DNA from: an uncultured Blautia sp.
GTDB taxonomy: Bacteria > Bacillota > Clostridia > Lachnospirales > Lachnospiraceae
DNA length: 28,072 nucleotides
Direction of reading: 5' to 3'
Assembly (NCBI GenBank): GCA_900556555.1
Contig: USPF01000030.1
Span: 1-28,072 of the forward strand
In this document: in pieces, positions 8,793 through 16,626 of the stretch
Numbering within the stretch: the stretch's first letter is position 1
Layout: each line of letters starts with the position of its first letter
Position numbers and translations under genes: made by a program
The notes under the pieces: generated by a model
What the model was told of the DNA's origin: nothing
Seen by the model: only the letters and a program-made list of their open reading frames with translations
The model's database searches: none

Positions 8793-10076
8793 TCATTCTG
8801 CTTTTGCTACTAATTTCACCTTAACTGCTATCTCATCTACCAGCTCATAACCGCCTGGCAGGGTAACCGTAACCGGCACCGTATATTCTCCCTCTTTGTA
8901 GTCTTTCAGATCTATTTTCATCTGTACTGTTTCAGGCTTCAGATTTTTTAAATCTTCATCCTTTCCTTTTAGCCGTACGGTGATTTTTTCCTGCCCAAAT
9001 ACAAGATCCATGTCTTCAGGAATATTTTCTGTCTGAATCTGTGTTGCTGACAATTCAAAATCCTGGCTGTTATACGGAAGAATCTTCACTGTAACAATTA
9101 CAGAACTATTCAGGTCTCTTGCAAGTTTTGTATTTTCGGGAAGCAGTTCCGTAAGATCGATATTCACTTCGAAATCAGATGATTTTCCACTCACATCAAT
9201 CATACTGCCTGGAATCTCCAGGGTATTTCCGGCTTCTGCCAGTTTCTGCAATGCCTCATCCGTACCTGCGATGCTGATGGTATCCGGTACAAGTTTAATC
9301 TCTGATACCTGATATCCATACTTAGGACTGCCACTGATATCCGCCTTCACAGATATTTTATTCTGTGCCTTCCAAAATTCTGCTGTAACCTTTATTTTAT
9401 TATTCTTAATTTCTTTCAAATCCAGATAAGATAATTGTTTCTCTGAAAGTTCGTCCTGGTTTTTATCATAAATCTTCAGTTCCGAATCCAGTTCTATTTT
9501 TGTCTCTTTCCGATCTGATACATCGACCAAGGCAACCACACGGTCTATTTTATTAACAATAGATTCCGGTCCCGATATGGTGACTTTTTCCGGATTTGCT
9601 TTCAAAACACCCACTTCATAATTCTTATCCGGAATGGTATCTCCTGTATTTACTGCAATAATCTTCTCCACACTGGTCTGTTCCTCTATATCCACTTGGA
9701 TATTTCCCGGTGTTACAGAAATATCACTGTCTAATAATCCTTCACAACTCACTTTCACAGGAACCATACGCGGTGTTGTTTCCATGGAAATAATCTGGGT
9801 CATATCTGCAATGGCTGTAAAATCTTCTCTTTTCAGTTCTTTTACTACAGATTCACGGCCTTTCACTTTCACATTCACCGTATCCTGTCCTTCTATTAAT
9901 AAAGGAACCTCCAGGTTACTTGCCAGATACGACTCATTCACAATGGTGACCGGTATCCTGGTAATCACCTTTACCAGCATGGGGTCCTGTACATTTTTCA
10001 CGACGACCCAAATCAGAATAGCAATCAGCAAAGAAAGAATTTTCAGGGTAGATTTATTCATTAGACTTTTCTTCAT
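8793..10076 (-). CDS. cdaR: YbbR-domain regulator of diadenylate cyclase (CdaR)
   Basis: 427 residues: one N-terminal membrane segment (about residues 10-25, LKILSLLIAILIWVVV), then a long extracytoplasmic region of about four YbbR beta-domains. CdaR binds and modulates the membrane diadenylate cyclase CdaA, whose gene lies directly upstream and overlaps this one. Two starts are possible, ATG 10076 (23-base overlap with cdaA) and ATG 10061 (8-base overlap); neither has a strong ribosome binding site, which fits translational coupling. In many Bacilli glmM follows this pair; here the next gene encodes HPr. Confidence 0.9.
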   Translation of the reverse strand: MKKSLMNKSTLKILSLLIAILIWVVVKNVQDPMLVKVITRIPVTIVNESYLASNLEVPLLIEGQDTVNVKVKGRESVVKELKREDFTAIADMTQIISMETTPRMVPVKVSCEGLLDSDISVTPGNIQVDIEEQTSVEKIIAVNTGDTIPDKNYEVGVLKANPEKVTISGPESIVNKIDRVVALVDVSDRKETKIELDSELKIYDKNQDELSEKQLSYLDLKEIKNNKIKVTAEFWKAQNKISVKADISGSPKYGYQVSEIKLVPDTISIAGTDEALQKLAEAGNTLEIPGSMIDVSGKSSDFEVNIDLTELLPENTKLARDLNSSVIVTVKILPYNSQDFELSATQIQTENIPEDMDLVFGQEKITVRLKGKDEDLKNLKPETVQMKIDLKDYKEGEYTVPVTVTLPGGYELVDEIAVKVKLVAKAE

Positions 10077-10950
10077 TCTTCACCAACCCCTTCCATAATT
10101 TCCGTTTTGCCTTCTGTTTTTCCGGTTTTGTTTTATTCTGTTCTTCTTCTAATATTTTCTTTAGTTCTTCCCTAGTTACACCAACCTGAAGCTTTCCATG
10201 ATTGGCAACGGAAACCTTTCCCGTCTCTTCTGAAACGATAATTGTAAGAGAATCACTGACTTCACTGATACCTACTCCGGCTCTGTGTCTTGTTCCCAGA
10301 TTTTTATTCAGGCTAAGATTATCTGACAATGGCAGATAACAGGTAGCAGCAACGACACGGTCTCCTCTGATGATAACTGCACCATCATGTAGCGGTGTAT
10401 TGTGCTCGAAAATATTAATCAAAAGCTGGCTGCTCACAAGGGAGTCCAGATAAATCCCTGTTCTGGCATATTCATTGAGAATGGTTTCTTCCTCAATAAC
10501 AATCAGGGCTCCTGTTTTTACTGCTCCCATCTCAAAACTGGCTCTGACAATTTCATTCGCTGTCCTGTCACTGAATCTGCCCTCATCTTCCTTCTTTCCA
10601 TTATCAAAAGGGATTAGAGTACTTACGATTTTCTTATGTCCCAGTTCTTCCAGTGCCTTCCTAAGCTCCGGCTGAAAAATAACAAGTACTGCGGTGATTG
10701 CATAACCGCCTGCAGTATATACCAGCCATAGAATGGTGTTCATCTGTAAAAGATATGCTAAAAAGATGAACACAAACACAATCAAAATTCCCTTCAGCAG
10801 AGAATATGCTCTTGTGTTCCTAATCCAAAGCATGAACTGATAGACAAAGAAAGCGATAAGCAGAATTTCCACGATATCATTCCACTGAATGCTTGTCAGC
10901 GACGCTACCGCACTGAAATAATTTTCTGCAAAATCAAAAATTTTGCCCAT
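10054..10950 (-). CDS. cdaA: Membrane diadenylate cyclase CdaA (c-di-AMP synthase)
   Basis: 298-residue enzyme that joins two ATP molecules into cyclic di-AMP. Three hydrophobic segments occupy about residues 27-95, followed by a DAC domain with the two signature motifs DGAVII (about 189-194) and GTRHRAGVG (about 219-227), which hold the metal- and ATP-binding residues. GGGGAG lies 8 bases before ATG 10950. It is followed by overlapping cdaR. c-di-AMP controls potassium and osmolyte transport and cell wall balance in Bacillota; a tandem-CBS protein of the kind that can bind c-di-AMP is encoded at 19632-20051. Confidence 0.95.
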   Translation of the reverse strand: MGKIFDFAENYFSAVASLTSIQWNDIVEILLIAFFVYQFMLWIRNTRAYSLLKGILIVFVFIFLAYLLQMNTILWLVYTAGGYAITAVLVIFQPELRKALEELGHKKIVSTLIPFDNGKKEDEGRFSDRTANEIVRASFEMGAVKTGALIVIEEETILNEYARTGIYLDSLVSSQLLINIFEHNTPLHDGAVIIRGDRVVAATCYLPLSDNLSLNKNLGTRHRAGVGISEVSDSLTIIVSEETGKVSVANHGKLQVGVTREELKKILEEEQNKTKPEKQKAKRKLWKGLVKNEEKSNE

Positions 10951-11001
10951 AGCTCCATCTCCCCTTCCCTTTTCTCTACTACATTACAACCTGATACTCA
11001 A

Positions 11002-11031
11002 ATCTTATCTTTAGATTTACAAGTCTTTCAA
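11002..11031 (-). promoter_or_regulatory. Possible promoter for cdaA-cdaR-HPr
   Basis: On the minus strand TTGAAA (11026-11031) and TAAGAT (11002-11007) are separated by 18 bases. It overlaps the 3' end of the upstream membrane protein gene. The -35 is good and the -10 mediocre, so read-through from the upstream genes is equally possible. Confidence 0.35.
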
Positions 11032-12048
11032 GGATTCTTCTAACTGCTTTTCAAAATCGAAATTTTCCTCGTGGACTCTTTCAACAGGACTTACTTCTTC
11101 CTGCTCTGTTTCTTCCTTCTTATCATAATCAGAAGAAATAGTCTTAATACTCTTTTCTTTTTTTGCAACAAAAGATTTCGGAACAGCCTTCACATAATAT
11201 ACATATTCATCATCTTCAAACTGGGTATGTTCGCTTCTGGAATAATCTACACCCAGAACTGCAAATTCTGTGATAAGCCCAAGCACAACTGCCAGAACTG
11301 CTGATATCACAATGCTTACGATATTAATATTGATATCAAAAAACATTCCGCCTAAAACCATGATGATAATATAACAGACAGCACCTGTCGCATTTGCAAT
11401 TCTCCAGGAGTAGTCGAAAGAACATCTGGAAATCATATAAACAACCATAACAACCACAACAAAAGTCAGGATTGTCAGCCACATTTCCTGATTCTTCATA
11501 ATTCCATCCAGAAGAATCTGAAGTTTCTGGACAAGTTGTGTTTCTTTTCCCTGAAGGACTGTACTCTTTTCTTTCACTACCTTCATAAAATAATACAGCA
11601 GTACACCACATCCTGCAGGTACGGAACAAGACGGTGTCCGCAAAAGCCCGCTTATAACAGGAACCGCTGTTGGAACTCTGAGTGAAAATGCTACCGGTGT
11701 AAACACCAGAACTGCATTATCTTTTGACGTAAACCGCAGGAAAAGAATCATCATAAGCAGCAAAAATACCATGGCAAATCCTGCCACCTCGATTCCAACT
11801 GCATAACAATGAGCCACAATCATAAAACATCCAATCACTGCCATAGCATTTATTGGCATCACTGCACAGATAAGAGATAATATCAATACCACAAAGATAT
11901 TATTCATCTTTTCCATCATTCCCATACTGCTGTTAATTCCCTGAAACAGCACAAATGCTAAAAGGAATTTTGAAACCGACAGCAACATCACATCATGTTC
12001 ACTGTAAAATGATTTGATTTTTTGTTTTAACTCCAATAATGCTGTCAT
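11017..12048 (-). CDS. Conserved polytopic membrane protein of unknown function
   Basis: 343 residues that I cannot assign to a named family. About eight or nine hydrophobic segments cover residues 20-265 (with a charged break around residues 158-185), followed by an acidic cytoplasmic tail of about 75 residues that includes FEDDEYVYYVKAVPK and ends in Glu/Asp-rich sequence. ATG 12048 overlaps the stop of the preceding gene as ATGA, so the two membrane proteins are coupled and likely work together. They lie just upstream of cdaA with only 66 bases between, so all may share a transcript; a link to c-di-AMP or cell envelope homeostasis is only a guess from position. Confidence 0.75.
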   Translation of the reverse strand: MTALLELKQKIKSFYSEHDVMLLSVSKFLLAFVLFQGINSSMGMMEKMNNIFVVLILSLICAVMPINAMAVIGCFMIVAHCYAVGIEVAGFAMVFLLLMMILFLRFTSKDNAVLVFTPVAFSLRVPTAVPVISGLLRTPSCSVPAGCGVLLYYFMKVVKEKSTVLQGKETQLVQKLQILLDGIMKNQEMWLTILTFVVVVMVVYMISRCSFDYSWRIANATGAVCYIIIMVLGGMFFDININIVSIVISAVLAVVLGLITEFAVLGVDYSRSEHTQFEDDEYVYYVKAVPKSFVAKKEKSIKTISSDYDKKEETEQEEVSPVERVHEENFDFEKQLEESLKDL

Positions 12049-12476
12049 GATGTTTCCTTCCTTCCTGTAATTCTTCCATTTCTTTTTTCTTCTCTGTCAT
12101 AAAATTTTTTCATCTGGGTCAGTCCTTTATAATATCCCTGAATTCCGGCCTGTGCCCTGGAATATTTAACGGAACTATAAATATAAGTAAGAATACTGTA
12201 AGCCACTAACATAATAACATAGATTCCGATAATTTTTACAGCAAATAAAGCAAGATTCATTTTATGGATATTTGCCATCAAATATTCGCTCTTATATCCC
12301 AGATAAATCATTAAAAGAATTCCATAGCCAATGGTAGTCAGAAAAAAGTTTTTTATCAGTGCAAGACCAATATAATCGCTTCTGTAATAATTGCTCACAG
12401 CAAGATCTTCTTTTCCAACTCCTGATTCATATACGGCTAATTTATGCATTTTTTTAATTTTTTGATTGTTTAGCAT
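12045..12476 (-). CDS. Small membrane protein of unknown function
   Basis: 143 residues, family not recognised. Two hydrophobic segments (about residues 43-62 and 75-98) lie between a basic N-terminus and a basic C-terminal tail with tyrosine-rich sequence (YSRAQAGIQGYYKGLTQMKKFYDREEKR). I start at ATG 12476, which has AGAGG 6 bases upstream; the longer reading adds 20 residues and would begin close to the predicted transcription start. It is the first gene after a strong promoter (12542-12571) and overlaps the next gene by 4 bases. Confidence 0.7.
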   Translation of the reverse strand: MLNNQKIKKMHKLAVYESGVGKEDLAVSNYYRSDYIGLALIKNFFLTTIGYGILLMIYLGYKSEYLMANIHKMNLALFAVKIIGIYVIMLVAYSILTYIYSSVKYSRAQAGIQGYYKGLTQMKKFYDREEKRNGRITGRKETS

Positions 12477-12541
12477 AAAATACCTCTTTTCTCTTTTTCC
12501 TTGTAAAAATTCTATATTCTTCCTTTGTATATACATACTGC

Positions 12542-12571
12542 ATTATAGCATACCCTCTTGAACTGAATCAA
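12542..12571 (-). promoter_or_regulatory. Extended -10 promoter for the membrane protein/cdaA group
   Basis: On the minus strand: TTGATT (12566-12571), 18 bases, then TGCTATAAT, a consensus -10 with the TGn extension (TATAAT at 12542-12547). It lies directly after the comFC stop and about 65 bases before the 12476 start. Confidence 0.7.
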
Positions 12572-12577
12572 GACTTT

Positions 12578-13285
12578 TCAGGTATCTGCCCCAATCCCTA
12601 TGGTAAGAAACCAGACTTTTTCTGCACCTGCTTTTTTCAGTATCTTTGCCGCCTCATCTATGGTTGCTCCTGTAGTATAGATATCATCCACCAGAAGAAT
12701 CCTTTTCCACGGCAAATCCCCCCTGGTCTCAAAAGCATGTTCCAGATTTTTCTTTCTTTCTCTGTTACTTAAATCTTTCTGCGGTTTCGTATAAATTTTT
12801 CTTTTCAGTACAGTGGTATCTGTTTTGATACCAAGTTCTTTTCCAAGTGCTGATGCAATCAGCTCTGCCTGGTTATATCCACGTTTCGCCAGCTTCTTTT
12901 TATGAAGCGGTATTGGAATAATCACTTGCGGATTCCATATTTCTATTTGTTTTCTGGAATATTGTGCTGCGAATTGCCCATAGAAAATACCGTATTCCTG
13001 ACGGTTTCCATATTTCAGACGAAATAAAGATTCTTTTAGAACTGAACCATAAGTAAAGATTCCGATACCCTGGTCAAAATGATGTGGTTTTTGACAGTCC
13101 GTACAGTATTCTTGTTCCCTGCTTTCCAGCGGTTTCGAACATTTATAACATCTCGGTCCTGTAATTGGTTTTAATTTTTCCTTACAGGATGTACAGATTT
13201 TCTGTCCTCTTGGCACTGCAATGTCATGACAGACAGGGCAGTGCCTGGGATATAATATTTCAATCCATGCTTTAAATAACTTCAA
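12578..13285 (-). CDS. comFC: ComF-family phosphoribosyltransferase-like protein
   Basis: 235 residues with an N-terminal zinc-finger-like region (CPVC...CTSC...CYKC...CTDC, about residues 18-68) and a C-terminal phosphoribosyltransferase domain with the PRPP-binding loop VLLVDDIYTTGATIDE (about 197-212). ComFC-type proteins take part in DNA uptake and recombination in transformable bacteria and are widespread elsewhere. The start is TTG 13285, overlapping the recD2 stop by 3-4 bases; AAGGAG lies 5 bases upstream. Coupling to recD2 fits a role in DNA processing. Confidence 0.87.
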   Translation of the reverse strand: MKLFKAWIEILYPRHCPVCHDIAVPRGQKICTSCKEKLKPITGPRCYKCSKPLESREQEYCTDCQKPHHFDQGIGIFTYGSVLKESLFRLKYGNRQEYGIFYGQFAAQYSRKQIEIWNPQVIIPIPLHKKKLAKRGYNQAELIASALGKELGIKTDTTVLKRKIYTKPQKDLSNRERKKNLEHAFETRGDLPWKRILLVDDIYTTGATIDEAAKILKKAGAEKVWFLTIGIGADT

Positions 13286-15513
13286 TAAGTCTCCTTTATG
13301 CGCAAATCAAGAGTCGTGTACCTGCTCTGCTCCATGCGGTTGTTTTCCATTTCCTCAAAAGTCTTTTCATCCCCCACTAAGGTAACACATCTACGTGCCC
13401 TTGTTACTGCTGTGTACAACAGATTTCTGTTCATCAGCATTTTCGGACCTCCAAGAAGAGGAATAATAACCGCTGGGTATTCACTTCCCTGAGCCTTGTG
13501 GATGGTGATTGCATAAGCCAGTTCCAGCTCGTCTAATTGTTTGAAGGAATATTCCACAAATCTTCTCTCATCAAACTCTACCGTAACCGTTTCCGCAAAG
13601 GTGTTGATTTCCCGTAGAATTCCCGTGTCTCCATTGAAAACACCTACACCTTTCTCCACCGGTATTCCATACAGGCCTCTGACTTCCCATTCAATCTGAT
13701 AATTATTTTTAATCTGCATGACTTTATCGCCTTCACGGAAAAGCCCGTTTCCATGCTCTTTTTCTTTCTTTTCCTTTTCAGGAGGATTCAGATACTGCTG
13801 CAGAATCCCATTGAGACGCTCCACTCCCAAAAGTCCTTTCCTCATCGGGGTAAGAACCTGGATATCATAGGGCTGTGCATCCACAAATTTGGGCAGTTTC
13901 TTCTGAATCAGAGTAATTACAACGCTGATGATCACATTGGCATCATAACGTTTTAAGAAAAAGAAGTCCATGCTTTTGTTATCTAACACTACTGGAATGC
14001 CCTGGTTGATCTTATGGGCATTTACTACAATATCACTCTGTGATGCCTGGCGGAAAATTTTTGTTAATTCTACTACCGGAAATTCTTCGGAACGGATAAT
14101 ATCCTTTAACACACTTCCCGGTCCTACACTTGGAAGCTGGTTCACGTCACCTACTAAAATCAGCCTGGTGCCTGTAACAACCGCAGAAAGCAGTGCATGC
14201 ATGAGAAAAATATCTACCATGGACATTTCATCAATGATGATCACATCTGCCTCCAGAGGATTCTGGGCATTCCTTTCAAAGTGCACTCTTGCAGAAGATT
14301 CTTCCGGTATCCCGGTAAGTTCCAGAAGCCGGTGTATAGTCTTTGCCTCATAGCCCGTAGCCTCTGTCATCCTCTTAGCTGCCCTTCCTGTAGGTGCAGC
14401 CAGATAGATATCAAGACCTTCCATCTCAAAATAGCGGATAATGGCATTGATGGTTGTGGTTTTTCCTGTACCGGGGCCTCCGGTAATGACCATCAGGCCA
14501 TTTCTGACTGCCTCTTTGATTGCTTCCTGCTGCTTTTCATCTAAATCTATCTTTTCTGCTCTTTGAATCTGTTTAATTTTTTCCTGCAAAACCTCTTCTT
14601 CGGCAGTATCTTTCACATTTAATTCATGGAGCATCTGTGCTGTATGCAGTTCTATCTGATAATACTGGCTTGCGTAGACCACCTGCTGCTTCTCTGTATG
14701 ATCTGTTTCAATCTCTTTTATAACAATTTTTCTATCTATGGATAGATCCGTGAGATGTTTTTCCATATAATCTGCCTGCACTCCCAAAAGCTGCTGTGCC
14801 CGCTCTAAGAGCAGCTTCTTTGGCAGATACACATGACCTTCCCCTGTAGCAAGGAGTAATATGTATAAAAGCCCGCTTCTGATACGATAATCAGAGTCTG
14901 TATGTATGCCAATCCTGGAAGCAATCTCATCTGCCATCTTAAAGCCGATTCCATTGATATCTTCTGCCATTTTATAAGGATTTTCCTTTAAAATCCTGTA
15001 CATATCCTGCTTATACTGCTGGTATATTTTCACACCAAGAGTCTGGGAAATCCCGTATTTCTGGAGAAACATCATGGCTTTTCTCATATCTGCTTTTTCT
15101 TCCACCTGCTCGGCAATCTCTCTGGCCTTACGCTCACTGATTCCCTTCACCTCTGCCAGACGTTCCGGTTCTTCTTCAATGATACGCAGGGTATCATCTC
15201 CAAATTTCCGGACAATTCTTGCCGCAAGGGCTGCACCGATTCCTTTGATTGCCCCGGATCCAAGATACCTCTCAATAGCGAAAGCATCCTGGGGAACCAC
15301 AGTTTCATAGGAACATATAGAAAACTGCTGTCCATAAGAAGGATGCTCCGTGTACCGTCCTTTTCCGCAGATAGTCTCACCTTCACTCAGTGCCTGAAAA
15401 GTTCCGACACAAGTTAGTTCCTCCCCATCTACAATAAGGCTGGCAACGGTATATCCATTCTCCTGATTCCGGTATATAATATGGTCTACATATCCTTCTA
15501 TTGTTTCTTCCAC
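13282..15513 (-). CDS. recD2: RecD2-type ATP-dependent DNA helicase
   Basis: 743-residue superfamily 1B 5'-3' DNA helicase of the RecD2 class, the form found in bacteria without RecBC. Order: N-terminal OB-like region, helix-hairpin-helix repeats (about residues 90-200), then the motor with Walker A ITGGPGTGKTTT (about 343), Walker B VIIIDEMSMVD, motif III LVGDVNQLPSVGPGS and, near the C-terminus, ELAYAITIHKAQGSEYPAV (motif V/VI region). The start is GTG 15513 with GAGAGG 7 bases upstream. It follows mreB by 28 bases and overlaps comFC, so mreB-recD2-comFC form one operon. Confidence 0.93.
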   Translation of the reverse strand: MEETIEGYVDHIIYRNQENGYTVASLIVDGEELTCVGTFQALSEGETICGKGRYTEHPSYGQQFSICSYETVVPQDAFAIERYLGSGAIKGIGAALAARIVRKFGDDTLRIIEEEPERLAEVKGISERKAREIAEQVEEKADMRKAMMFLQKYGISQTLGVKIYQQYKQDMYRILKENPYKMAEDINGIGFKMADEIASRIGIHTDSDYRIRSGLLYILLLATGEGHVYLPKKLLLERAQQLLGVQADYMEKHLTDLSIDRKIVIKEIETDHTEKQQVVYASQYYQIELHTAQMLHELNVKDTAEEEVLQEKIKQIQRAEKIDLDEKQQEAIKEAVRNGLMVITGGPGTGKTTTINAIIRYFEMEGLDIYLAAPTGRAAKRMTEATGYEAKTIHRLLELTGIPEESSARVHFERNAQNPLEADVIIIDEMSMVDIFLMHALLSAVVTGTRLILVGDVNQLPSVGPGSVLKDIIRSEEFPVVELTKIFRQASQSDIVVNAHKINQGIPVVLDNKSMDFFFLKRYDANVIISVVITLIQKKLPKFVDAQPYDIQVLTPMRKGLLGVERLNGILQQYLNPPEKEKKEKEHGNGLFREGDKVMQIKNNYQIEWEVRGLYGIPVEKGVGVFNGDTGILREINTFAETVTVEFDERRFVEYSFKQLDELELAYAITIHKAQGSEYPAVIIPLLGGPKMLMNRNLLYTAVTRARRCVTLVGDEKTFEEMENNRMEQSRYTTLDLRIKETY

Positions 15514-15541
15514 TTCTGTTCCTCTCTGTACTTCTTTTGTC

Positions 15542-16537
15542 TTACAGCTTTCCGTTCATCTTGCTCATTAATTCCATGTACTGGCCAGTACCGATTGCTA
15601 CCGCAAGTGCCGGTTCTTCTGCCACAATGGTGTTAATCCCTGTTTCCGCCTCAATCAGTTCCTCCAGACCTCCTAGCAAGGCACCGCCTCCTGTGAGTAC
15701 AATTCCTCTTTCTGCCACATCCGCTGCAAGTTCCGGCGGTGTTTTCTCCAGAATACTGTGTATGGTCTCCATAATCTGTGTGGAAGCATCTGTGAGGGCT
15801 TCTTTGATTTCCTCTGATGATAACGTAACACTTTTGGGAAGACCTGTTATGGTATCCCTGCCCTTTACTTCCATGGTCTTTGCCTGAGGAGCAGAATACA
15901 CGGTTCCAATCTGGATTTTAATATCTTCCGCTGTACGCTCGCCAACCATAAGATTATGTTTTTTCCTGATATAGCGCATGATCGCTTCATCGAAATTATC
16001 ACCTGCTACTTTTATAGAGGTGGATACCACGGTTCCACCAAGGGAAATAACAGCTACATCTGTAGTGCCTCCCCCGATGTCCACAATCATGTTTCCAAAG
16101 GGCCTGGTAATGTCAATTCCGGCACCAATGGCAGCTGCAATGGGCTCTTCAATAATAGAAACTTCCCTGGCTCCTGCCTGATATGTTGCCTCTTCCACTG
16201 CTTTCTTTTCCACCTCTGTGATTCCGCTTGGTGCACAGATACTGATCCTGGGTTTTCTGAATGCCCTTTTTCCAATAGCTTTAGAAATAAAATATTTCAG
16301 CATTTTCTCTGTAACTTCATAGTCAGAGATCACTCCCTGCCTCAGAGGGCGGACTGCCACAATGTTTCCAGGTGTCCTTCCTATCATCTGCCGTGCTTCT
16401 TCTCCCACAGCCCTGATCTTATTACTATCTTTATCGTATGCCACTACAGACGGTTCTTTTAAAACAATTCCTTTTCCTTTTGCATATACAAGGATACTGG
16501 CTGTTCCTAAATCAATTCCTATATCTGATGCTGCCAT
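15542..16537 (-). CDS. mreB: Rod-shape-determining actin homolog MreB
   Basis: 331-residue bacterial actin that forms membrane-bound filaments directing cell wall synthesis along the cell length. The nucleotide-binding motifs are clear: phosphate 1 IGIDLGTASILVY near the N-terminus, phosphate 2 VDIGGGTTDVAVIS (about residue 160) and the adenosine motif LTGGGALLGGLEELI near the C-terminus. Start ATG 16537 has AAGGGG 7 bases upstream; the upstream in-frame extension of 12 codons lacks a site. No mreC or mreD follows, so this is a stand-alone copy (MreB or Mbl type) with its own promoter, leading the recD2-comFC operon. Confidence 0.93.
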   Translation of the reverse strand: MAASDIGIDLGTASILVYAKGKGIVLKEPSVVAYDKDSNKIRAVGEEARQMIGRTPGNIVAVRPLRQGVISDYEVTEKMLKYFISKAIGKRAFRKPRISICAPSGITEVEKKAVEEATYQAGAREVSIIEEPIAAAIGAGIDITRPFGNMIVDIGGGTTDVAVISLGGTVVSTSIKVAGDNFDEAIMRYIRKKHNLMVGERTAEDIKIQIGTVYSAPQAKTMEVKGRDTITGLPKSVTLSSEEIKEALTDASTQIMETIHSILEKTPPELAADVAERGIVLTGGGALLGGLEELIEAETGINTIVAEEPALAVAIGTGQYMELMSKMNGKL

Positions 16538-16590
16538 GAAAATACCCCTTTCCTGAACTTTACCGGCAACCATTCCTTTAGTTCCTATTC

Positions 16591-16619
16591 ATTATATACA
16601 ACTTCCTATCCATTGAAAA
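16591..16619 (-). promoter_or_regulatory. Promoter for mreB-recD2-comFC
   Basis: On the minus strand TTTTCA (16614-16619), a 17-base spacer and a consensus TATAAT (16591-16596). It lies between the uvrA stop and the mreB start, giving a leader of about 45 bases. Confidence 0.65.
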
Positions 16620-16626
16620 GGGGCAA

